A stretch of DNA of 42,333 bases from Phycisphaeraceae bacterium (lineage in GTDB: Bacteria; Planctomycetota; Phycisphaerae; Phycisphaerales; UBA1924): the NCBI GenBank assembly GCA_019636565.1, contig JAHBXG010000004.1, forward strand, positions 100,949 through 143,281. Direction: 5' to 3'. The stretch's first letter is position 1; each line of letters opens with the position of its first letter. Below the pieces are notes generated by a model. The model had not been told where the DNA came from and searched no databases. It saw nothing but the letters and a program-made list of their open reading frames with translations. This document shows, piece after piece, positions 16,621 through 23,446 of the stretch. The translations under genes were made by a program, and so were the position numbers.

Positions 16621-17625
16621 TTAGGCCGGGGCTTGTTCGAGGTATTCGCCCATGCGTCGGAAGCGTTCGTAGCGGGCGTTTACCAGTTCGTCCGGGCTCC
16701 GCCCCTTCAATTCCTGGAGGGTGCGGACGATCCAATCGACCAGGTTGTTTGCAGTGGCCTTGGGATCCCGGTGCGCGCCCCCCAGCGGCTCGGGAATGAC
16801 GTCGTCAACGATTCCGAGCTCGAGATTGTCTGCTGCGGTCAGTTTGAGGCTCTTCGCGGCGGCGGTGTTTGTCTGTTCGTTGGCTTCTTTCCAGAGAATC
16901 GCGGCACACCCTTCCGGGCTGATCACCGAATACCACGAATGCTGAAGCATCGCGACTCGATCGGCCACCGCGATTCCCAGGGCCCCGCCTGACCCACCCT
17001 CGCCGATCACGATGCTGACGATGGGGACGCGCAGCCTGCTCATTTCCCGCAGATTGACGGCGATCGCTTCGGCCTGGCCTCGCTGCTCGGCACCGAGCCC
17101 CGGATACGCACCCGGCGTGTCCACCAGCGTCACGATCGGCAGGCCGAATTTCTGTGCCAATTCCATCTTAAGCAGCGCCTTGCGATAGCCCTCCGGGTGA
17201 GCGCACCCGAAATGGCAGGCGATTTTTTCGCTGGTTTCGCGTCCCTTCTGGTGACCGATGAGCATGACCTTGATCGGTCCGATACGGCACATGCCGCAGA
17301 CCAGGGCCGGATCGTCTCCGAAGCGGCGGTCGCCGTGCATCTCGCCGAAGTCGCGGGTCATGAGTTCGATGTAATCGCGCGTCTGCGGTCGGAGCGGGTG
17401 GCGCGCGACGCGCACGGTCTGCCAAGCGGTCAGTTTTGAGTAGATCTCGGTGAGCATGCCGGCCCGCTCGGCCTTGAGCGATTGGACCTGTGAGCGGAGG
17501 GAATCGACACCGGTTGCCTGGGCCGGGTCCGGTTCCTCCACACGGATCCGGGATTCGATATCTTCAATCCGTTGGTCGATTTCGATAAGGGGCTTTTCAA
17601 AATCGAGCTGGTAGTACGTTGCCAT
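16621..17625 (-). CDS. accA: acetyl-CoA carboxylase carboxyltransferase subunit alpha
   Basis: A 334-residue alpha subunit that, with AccD, transfers CO2 from carboxybiotin to acetyl-CoA to give malonyl-CoA for fatty-acid synthesis. The N-terminal helical part begins YYQLDFEKPLIEIDQRI. The crotonase-like core has TRDFGEMHGDRRFGDDPALV, IGHQKGRETSEK, the oxyanion glycines GEGGSGGALGIAVAD, and SVISPEGCAAILWK. Length is normal. accD is not in the window. It is the first gene of a leftward run followed by the DksA-like gene (143-base gap) and lspA. There is no clear Shine-Dalgarno before the ATG. Confidence 0.97.
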   Translation of the reverse strand: MATYYQLDFEKPLIEIDQRIEDIESRIRVEEPDPAQATGVDSLRSQVQSLKAERAGMLTEIYSKLTAWQTVRVARHPLRPQTRDYIELMTRDFGEMHGDRRFGDDPALVCGMCRIGPIKVMLIGHQKGRETSEKIACHFGCAHPEGYRKALLKMELAQKFGLPIVTLVDTPGAYPGLGAEQRGQAEAIAVNLREMSRLRVPIVSIVIGEGGSGGALGIAVADRVAMLQHSWYSVISPEGCAAILWKEANEQTNTAAAKSLKLTAADNLELGIVDDVIPEPLGGAHRDPKATANNLVDWIVRTLQELKGRSPDELVNARYERFRRMGEYLEQAPA

Positions 17626-17668
17626 CGGGGGAAGTTTATGAGGGTTCGTGTCGCTAGGCTGGAGCGGT

Positions 17669-18562
17669 ATGACGTCACCTCAACCTGGCATGGCGGTCCC
17701 TAACACGCTTGCCTCCTCGGCCTGGTGCATCATCGGCGGCGGGAACATGGCAAACGCGATCGTGCGGGGTGCCGTCGCGACCGGCCGGATCGCGCCTGAC
17801 CGCTTTGTTGTTGTCGAGCCAGACGAGACGAAGCGAGCGGCATTCGAATCCGCTGGCGTGAAAGCCGTGGAAAGTGTGCCGGCAGCCGGCGAAATACTCG
17901 ACGTCATCGAGGCATCGAAAGGCTTGGGTCATTTCATTCTTGCGGTGAAGCCGCAGGTGTTTCCCCAGGTCGGGGTCGCACTGCGGACGCTGATCGATGC
18001 GGTTCCGAGGCGGGTCGCATCGATCATGGCAGGTCTCGATTCGACGCGAATCGAGAGCACCCTCGGACCGAGCGCCCGCGTGATCCGACTGATGCCGAAC
18101 ACTCCGGCGCAAATCCAGAGGGGAACGACCGCATGGACCCGCGGATCCTCGGCGCGTTTGGGCGATGAAGCCGAGACCGTGGCGCTCTTCGGCACCCTTG
18201 GTGAAACCGTTCCACTCGAAGAACGACTCTTTGATGCGTACACGGCGGTTGCGGGCAGCGGACCGGCGTACCTGTTCTATCTTGCAGAAGCAATGGTCCT
18301 CGCGGCTACTCGGGAAGGAATCGATGCCGCGATCAGCGATCGGATCGTTCGGTCGGTGCTCGCCGGTGCGTCGGAATTGCTGCGCGCCCAAGCGGAGGTA
18401 TCGCCCGCGGAACTGCGGAGCCAGGTAACGAGCAAAGGCGGAACTACGGAGGCCGCTATCCGCGTGCTTGAGGATTCACAGGTGAAAAGTGCCATCGATC
18501 GTGCGATTGCTGCCGCGACATCGCGAGGACGGACACTTTCTGGTAATCCGCCAGGAAATTAG
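17669..18562 (+). CDS. proC: pyrroline-5-carboxylate reductase
   Basis: Last step of proline synthesis: NAD(P)H-dependent reduction of 1-pyrroline-5-carboxylate. 297 residues from 17669. The Rossmann motif CIIGGGNMANAI is near residue 20, followed by ILAVKPQVFPQV, RLMPNTPAQIQRG and the signature region AVAGSGPAYLFYLAEAM. The C-terminal helix block SPAELRSQVTSKGGTTEAAI matches ProC. The ATG at 17669 has GGAG 4 bases upstream; 17690 is an alternative. The start is 43 bases from divergent accA, and the TAG stop interlocks with the ABC permease stop in TTAG (18559-18562). Confidence 0.95.
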   Translation: MTSPQPGMAVPNTLASSAWCIIGGGNMANAIVRGAVATGRIAPDRFVVVEPDETKRAAFESAGVKAVESVPAAGEILDVIEASKGLGHFILAVKPQVFPQVGVALRTLIDAVPRRVASIMAGLDSTRIESTLGPSARVIRLMPNTPAQIQRGTTAWTRGSSARLGDEAETVALFGTLGETVPLEERLFDAYTAVAGSGPAYLFYLAEAMVLAATREGIDAAISDRIVRSVLAGASELLRAQAEVSPAELRSQVTSKGGTTEAAIRVLEDSQVKSAIDRAIAAATSRGRTLSGNPPGN

Positions 18563-19800
18563 AAATCGCGGCGCGAGAAGATCAGGCAGGCAATGCCCAG
18601 CACAACCGCTTCGAATCCGAGTGAAGTGCCCAGAATCCACCAAACCGAGCGCGATCGGATGATTTCCTGCTGCTTACGCGTTACCGCGCTGCTGAAATCG
18701 TCCGGGCCGTTGCGTCCCTGGGCTCGCTCGCCGTCGCTTGGTGGAGTCGCACCCGAGCGGCGTGTGCGACGTTCTTCACGACGCTCTTCCTGAGCATCTT
18801 CCAGTTTGGCGACTTCATCGAGTGATGTCAGCGACCGTTCCAAAATGCCCATGGTCTCGGAGGTTTTCGGCAGGATTGTCTTGAGCGAGAACACCGCGGT
18901 GTGCCAGCGGCTCAGCAGCAATTCGGAATTCTGATAATCCTTCAGGCTGCTCGTGCTGCTCTGCTGACGAAGCTCAAAACCGCTGAGCGATGCCTGCATG
19001 GTGATGATTTGTGCCTCTCGCTTCGCCTTGTCTTCGGCAGATTCGCCGGCGGGCTCCTCTTTCAACTGCGCGATGGCGGCTTGCTGCTTCGCGATTGATT
19101 CGGCGAGCGGCGCCGCCTTCTTCTCGATCGATGCGACGCGATCCTCCGCGTTCAACTGGAAGAGCAGGAGTGACTGCTCGGCGGTGTCGACCATGAAGAT
19201 GACAAACCAGAACAGGATCGTCAGGAGCAGTGCTGCGATAGTCGATCGCGTGAGAAGCCCGATGAGCGCACAAACGCAGTACAGGAAACTGAAGAACAAT
19301 AATACGAGTGGTACCGCGAGGAAGATCTTCCATTCCCAGGCTCCTCCCCGAACGCCGATCACGAGAAAACTTGCCGCGGAGAAGACGGAGACCTGTAGCC
19401 CGACGAAGAGGAGCCCCATCGTGTACTTTGTGAGAAAGAGCCGCAGCCTCCCGATCGGTTTGGAAAGCACCAGATCGATGCTTCCACCTGTGACAAAGTC
19501 CGGTATGAGTGAAGCAGTTGAAATGAGCGCCAAAATGGTTGCGGCCCAGGTCAGCCAGAACTTGAAGCCGAAATTGATGAAAACGAATTTGTAAAAGAAC
19601 GCGGGAGAAACGATGGATGAATTGAAAACACCCAGCGGAAACGTCCACCAGAGAACGGACACGCCCTTGTCGTTGATCCCGACGCACGCGATTGCGAGCA
19701 CCACAAACGCCGAAAGCGCGAGGGTGATCCAGAACATCTTCTTCGCGTTCAATTCTCGGTACGCATCCAGCAGCATCGCTCCGCCCTGAGTCAGCACCAT
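18559..19800 (-). CDS. ABC-2-type transporter permease with a large soluble coiled-coil insertion
   Basis: 413 residues. Six hydrophobic segments are visible at about 22-41, 51-64, 80-101, 128-150, 160-205 (two helices) and 386-408. Between the last two lies a soluble region of about 180 residues (207-385), rich in A, E, K, Q and R and predicted coiled coil (RVASIEKKAAPLAESIAKQQ, EDAQEERREERRTRRSG). The fold resembles ABC-2 export permeases. The start ATG shares its A with the TGA stop of the ATPase gene (TGATG at 19798-19802), so the two are translationally coupled. The substrate is unknown. Confidence 0.88.
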   Translation of the reverse strand: MVLTQGGAMLLDAYRELNAKKMFWITLALSAFVVLAIACVGINDKGVSVLWWTFPLGVFNSSIVSPAFFYKFVFINFGFKFWLTWAATILALISTASLIPDFVTGGSIDLVLSKPIGRLRLFLTKYTMGLLFVGLQVSVFSAASFLVIGVRGGAWEWKIFLAVPLVLLFFSFLYCVCALIGLLTRSTIAALLLTILFWFVIFMVDTAEQSLLLFQLNAEDRVASIEKKAAPLAESIAKQQAAIAQLKEEPAGESAEDKAKREAQIITMQASLSGFELRQQSSTSSLKDYQNSELLLSRWHTAVFSLKTILPKTSETMGILERSLTSLDEVAKLEDAQEERREERRTRRSGATPPSDGERAQGRNGPDDFSSAVTRKQQEIIRSRSVWWILGTSLGFEAVVLGIACLIFSRRDF

Positions 19801-20831
19801 CACGCACCCTCCTTCGCGCCCGGGGCGAGCGTCTGGCCGGTGGTCGGATCGGTGACCGCCTCCATAAAGAGATCTTCGAGCGAGGGCCGAATGGGTTTCA
19901 CGGCGCGAATTGTGAGGCGTGACGCACGGAGCGCATCCAGCAGCGGTTGAACGACCGCGGCTTCGGCAGAATTCACCCGCAGCAGCGCGGGTGCGTGGGT
20001 CGAGTCCAGTGTGACACTCAGGCTTTCGCCGCCGGGAAGAGTGCCCGAAAGCGCTCCCGGATCGAGCCACCCGGAAAGACTCGAACGAATGGCTGTATCG
20101 ATATTGCTGTCGCCTGTGGAAACTTCGATTTCGTAGGCCTGACGGTGCACGGTCAGGTCGTTGATTGTTCCTTGCGATGAAACCCGTCCCTGAACGAGGA
20201 TCGCCACACGATCGCACACCATTTCCAATTCACTGAGAAGGTGTGAGTTGAGCATGACCGTCGTTCCCTGTCGTTTGAGTTCGACGCACATTTGCCGGAT
20301 ATCGCGCCGACCGACCGGATCGACGCCATCGGTCGGCTCGTCCCAGATCACCAGGTCGGGCTTGTTGACAAGTGTTTGTGCGATACCAACCCGCTGACGC
20401 ATTCCTTTGGAGTAGCCGCGGACGCGCGTGTCCGCCCAGCGCGCCATCCCAACAAAGTCGAGGAGTTGGGCGGCACGCTGCTTGCGGTCGCGGCGTCCGA
20501 CGCCCGCCATCGCTCCGTAGTACTCCACCACTTGGCGCCCCGTGAGATAATCAGGAAAGCGGTGGTGCTCCGGGAGATACCCCACGCGAGCGAGCGTGGG
20601 CTTGTGTCCCACCGATCGCCCCAGCACATTCCCCTGCGCGCGGGTCGGGCGGATCACGGTCATGAGAATCTTCACCAGCGTGCTCTTGCCCGCGCCGTTG
20701 GGGCCGAGCAAGCCGAAGACCTCGCCCCGCCCCACTTGCATGTCGATGCCGCGGAGAGCGTGCACACGCTTCGAGAACGCGCCGCCGTACAACTTGTCCA
20801 CGTCTCTGAGATCAATCGCCAGATCGGTCAT
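19800..20831 (-). CDS. ABC transporter ATP-binding protein
   Basis: 343 residues. Walker A GPNGAGKSTLVK, signature YSKGMRQRVGIAQ, Walker B LVIWDEPTDGVDP and the switch His in MLNSHLLSELE are all intact. Gene order with an ABC-2 permease and the long C-terminal tail (about 230-343, ending PSLEDLFMEAV) fit a CcmA/NatA/DrrA-type exporter subunit. GGAG lies 6 bases before the ATG. It follows the methyltransferase gene by 30 bases and overlaps the permease start by 1 base, suggesting a three-gene operon. The exported substrate cannot be read from sequence. Confidence 0.94.
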   Translation of the reverse strand: MTDLAIDLRDVDKLYGGAFSKRVHALRGIDMQVGRGEVFGLLGPNGAGKSTLVKILMTVIRPTRAQGNVLGRSVGHKPTLARVGYLPEHHRFPDYLTGRQVVEYYGAMAGVGRRDRKQRAAQLLDFVGMARWADTRVRGYSKGMRQRVGIAQTLVNKPDLVIWDEPTDGVDPVGRRDIRQMCVELKRQGTTVMLNSHLLSELEMVCDRVAILVQGRVSSQGTINDLTVHRQAYEIEVSTGDSNIDTAIRSSLSGWLDPGALSGTLPGGESLSVTLDSTHAPALLRVNSAEAAVVQPLLDALRASRLTIRAVKPIRPSLEDLFMEAVTDPTTGQTLAPGAKEGA

Positions 20832-20861
20832 GCAGACTCCGGTTGCTCGAACCCGACCAAC

Positions 20862-21554
20862 TTACGCACTGCCCACCTGCTTCGCGACCACATGGAAGAC
20901 ATGGTGATACTTCGGATTCCCGGTCGCGTCGTCGCCTTCTTTTTCCACTTCCTCGAAGTGCTCGATAGTCCAACCACCAAAGAGTTGCTGAACTTGCGTC
21001 CGGGAGAAGTGGCTTTGGGGTCGAACACATGCCCATTCGTCTTGATCGCCAAAAAACTGTCCGGCGAAGCGACCCCCGCCTTCGGTGACCCGCCCGATCC
21101 AGCGCCAAAGGTTCCCGAATGCCTCTGGCTTGCAGAAAGGCATCGCGAAACTGGCATTCACCAGGCTGGCGGCTGTAGGTAGTTGGGGATTTGCGGGCAG
21201 GTCTTCCATCGCGGAGAGCACGAACAACAGGCGGTCGACGCCGTCGGCGGGAGCGTCCCCCAGCGTGAGTTTCTCGGATTCCGCGTGAGAGTCCGTTGCC
21301 CAGACTCGCCAGCCCCGTCGCAGCAGTTCATGAGAATCACGGCCGGAACCGCATCCGATATCGATCGCGAGCCGCGCCGTACCGTTTCCGGGATCCGATT
21401 CGAAAAGCGAAGCCGCTTTGAGAAGTGTGTCGCGGGGCGATTTTCCCTTGACGGCGGTGTAGTACTCTGGCCAGTCCCGTTGGTAATCGGGCGTCAGCGA
21501 ACTTCGCCTGGGCAGCGGCACCTCGGCATGAAATGATTGATCGTTCTTTGCCAC
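20862..21554 (-). CDS. class I SAM-dependent methyltransferase, TehB-like
   Basis: 230 residues from a GTG start. The SAM-binding motif I is AIDIGCGSGRDSHELLRRGW (motif I plus helix), followed by VWATDSHAES (acidic end of strand 2), and SAMEDLPA and LVNASFAMPFC at motifs III-IV. The layout YYTAVKGKSPRDTLLKAASLF before motif I is like TehB-type small-molecule methyltransferases. The substrate is unknown. The GTG at 21554 is preferred: AGGA lies 7 bases upstream, whereas an ATG at 21593 would run inside the divergent ubiD-family gene. It is first in a leftward run with the ABC transporter genes. Confidence 0.85.
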   Translation of the reverse strand: MAKNDQSFHAEVPLPRRSSLTPDYQRDWPEYYTAVKGKSPRDTLLKAASLFESDPGNGTARLAIDIGCGSGRDSHELLRRGWRVWATDSHAESEKLTLGDAPADGVDRLLFVLSAMEDLPANPQLPTAASLVNASFAMPFCKPEAFGNLWRWIGRVTEGGGRFAGQFFGDQDEWACVRPQSHFSRTQVQQLFGGWTIEHFEEVEKEGDDATGNPKYHHVFHVVAKQVGSA

Positions 21555-21557
21555 GCA

Positions 21558-21565
21558 AGGATCCT
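21558..21565. promoter_or_regulatory. palindromic Shine-Dalgarno shared by two divergent genes
   Basis: AGGATCCT reads the same on both strands. On the plus strand AAGGA sits 6 bases before the ATG at 21568; on the minus strand AGGA sits 7 bases before the GTG at 21554. The two start codons are only 13 bases apart, so the promoter of each gene must lie within the coding region of the other. Confidence 0.65.
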
Positions 21566-21567
21566 CG

Positions 21568-23334
21568 ATGTACGAGAATACGCAAGACTTCATTCAGGCC
21601 CTCGAGAGCTCCGGCGAACTGAAGCGCATCAAGGCTCCGGTCTCTCCAATTCTTGAACTTTCTGAAATCGCCGATCGCGTCAGTAAGTCACCCGCGCCGC
21701 ACGCACCGACCCCGAGCGCAAAGGCCTCTGACCCGCGGTTCTATTCCGGAGGCGGGCATGCGCTGTTGTTTGAGAATATTCAGGGCTCGGACATTCCCGT
21801 CCTCATCAACGGCTGGGGTTCCTATCGGCGGGTCGAAATGGCACTCGGCTGCAATGCCGCCGGCCCCGGCGTGATTGAGGGGCACACGCCCGGCGGCTTT
21901 GAGGGCCTCGGCGCGAAGATTGAAAAGCTTGTCAAGCCCGAGCCGCCCCCGACGCTGCTCGCCAAGCTCCAGAAGATTCCCGAACTCATCGAGATCGCAA
22001 AGATTCCGCCCAAGAGGGTTCGTAGTGGAATCTGCCAGGATGTCGTGCACACTGGCCAGCAGATCGATCTCACCCGTCTTCCCATCATCAAGTGCTGGCC
22101 CCTCGATGGCGACTTTGCCTCGCTGGGCTACCCCGCGAGCGTGAACGATGCCGCGATCGCGTTGAACGGGCTTGGCAGCGGACCTGAATGGGATAGGCAA
22201 TTCCGGGGACGTTACATCACCCTCGGCACGATCCACACCATTCACGCCGACGACATGGGAAAAGACACGCCCCCGTCACGCAACGTCGGCATGTATCGCG
22301 CGCAATTACTCGGCAAGCGCCACCTGGCGATGCACTGGCACATGCACCATGACGGAGCGCGTCACTGGCGTTCATGGAAAGCGAAGGGTGAGCGGATGCC
22401 TGTCGCGATCGTGCTCGGGGGCGAGAGCGTGCTTCCGTACGCCGCAACGGCGCCCATGCCGCCGGGAATCAGCGAATTGCTGCTCGCGGGTTTTCTCAAT
22501 CGCGGTGCGATCCCGATTGTGGATTGCAAGACCGTGCCGCTGAGCGTGCCGGCGAACGCCGAGATCGTGATCGAAGGGTTTGTCAGTAGCGAGGCGGGGG
22601 TCATCGGGTTTGACCCAAAAGAGATCGCGAAGCGCACGGCAAACCACGAAAACTCCGATGCCGAATTCTGGGCCAAATTGCTCGGACCCGGCGCCATCTT
22701 TGAAGGGCCGTTTGGAGATCACACCGGGTTCTACTCGCTGCCCGACCGCTACCCGCTGCTCGAAGTCACCGCCATCACGCACCGGCACAACCCGGTTTAC
22801 CCCACCACGATCGTCGGGCTGCCGCCTCAGGAAGATTACTACCTCGGCAAAGCAACCGAGCGCATTTTCCTGCCGCTGCTGCGCACGATTGTGCCCGACA
22901 TCATCGACTACGACCTTCCGATGTTCGGCGCGTTCCATAACTGCGCCTTCATCAAGATTCGGAAGGAGTACCCCCTGCACGCGCGCCGGGTCATGCACGC
23001 CATCTGGGGAGCAGGCCAGATGTCGTGGACGAAGATGGTCGTGATCGTGGATGAAGACGTAGACGTGCACGACCACGACGAAGTCATGTTTCACCTGTGC
23101 GCGAACTTCGATCCATCCCGGGATTTGGAGATAGTCAACGGACCGCTCGACATTCTCGATCATGCCGCGCCACGTCTGGGGGCGGGTGGCAAGATCGGGT
23201 TCGACGCCACCCGCAAGATTCCCGGTGAAGAGGTGAACGGCCAGCCGGTCCGCTCGTGGCCTCCCCTGATCCGGATGGATCAACGTGTTCGAGATTCGGT
23301 TGCGTCTCGATGGCGGGAATTTGGCTTGTCCTGA
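21568..23334 (+). CDS. UbiD-family prenylated-FMN-dependent decarboxylase
   Basis: 588 residues of the UbiD family, which decarboxylates aromatic or unsaturated acids with prenylated FMN. Family landmarks are RYITLGTIHTIHADDMG and PPSRNVGMYRAQLLGKRHL (cofactor/metal-site Asn-Arg region), HWHMHHDGARHW, GGESVLPYAATAPMPPG, FEGPFGDHTGFYSLPDRYP (acidic active-site region) and PVYPTTIVGLPPQEDYYLG. The large size and these motifs fit the menaquinone/ubiquinone decarboxylase branch; which quinone or acid is used cannot be decided here, and no other quinone gene or ubiX is adjacent. The start is fixed by AAGGA and by the divergent neighbour. Confidence 0.93.
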   Translation: MYENTQDFIQALESSGELKRIKAPVSPILELSEIADRVSKSPAPHAPTPSAKASDPRFYSGGGHALLFENIQGSDIPVLINGWGSYRRVEMALGCNAAGPGVIEGHTPGGFEGLGAKIEKLVKPEPPPTLLAKLQKIPELIEIAKIPPKRVRSGICQDVVHTGQQIDLTRLPIIKCWPLDGDFASLGYPASVNDAAIALNGLGSGPEWDRQFRGRYITLGTIHTIHADDMGKDTPPSRNVGMYRAQLLGKRHLAMHWHMHHDGARHWRSWKAKGERMPVAIVLGGESVLPYAATAPMPPGISELLLAGFLNRGAIPIVDCKTVPLSVPANAEIVIEGFVSSEAGVIGFDPKEIAKRTANHENSDAEFWAKLLGPGAIFEGPFGDHTGFYSLPDRYPLLEVTAITHRHNPVYPTTIVGLPPQEDYYLGKATERIFLPLLRTIVPDIIDYDLPMFGAFHNCAFIKIRKEYPLHARRVMHAIWGAGQMSWTKMVVIVDEDVDVHDHDEVMFHLCANFDPSRDLEIVNGPLDILDHAAPRLGAGGKIGFDATRKIPGEEVNGQPVRSWPPLIRMDQRVRDSVASRWREFGLS

Positions 23335-23392
23335 CGCGAAAACAGCAACCTTTCGCAGGCATCGCGGAACGAATCCCTACGCTTGAACTATT

Positions 23393-23413
23393 GGCGGGCT
23401 CAAGGTGCCCGCC
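23393..23413 (+). other. GC-rich hairpin after the ubiD-family gene
   Basis: A perfect 7-bp stem GGCGGGC / GCCCGCC with a 7-base loop, 59 bases past the ubiD-family stop and 34 bases before the next start. No T-run follows. It may be a weak terminator or a leader structure of the M16 gene. Confidence 0.4.
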
Positions 23414-23446
23414 CCGCCGTTGGGGATGTCTCGTTCGGAGGACAGC

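Noticed and set aside
22372..23283. 303-codon minus-strand open frame opposite the ubiD-family gene, and similar frames at 25280-26308 and 37544-38296
   Set aside because: Shadows of strongly supported genes with no motif, and no Shine-Dalgarno.
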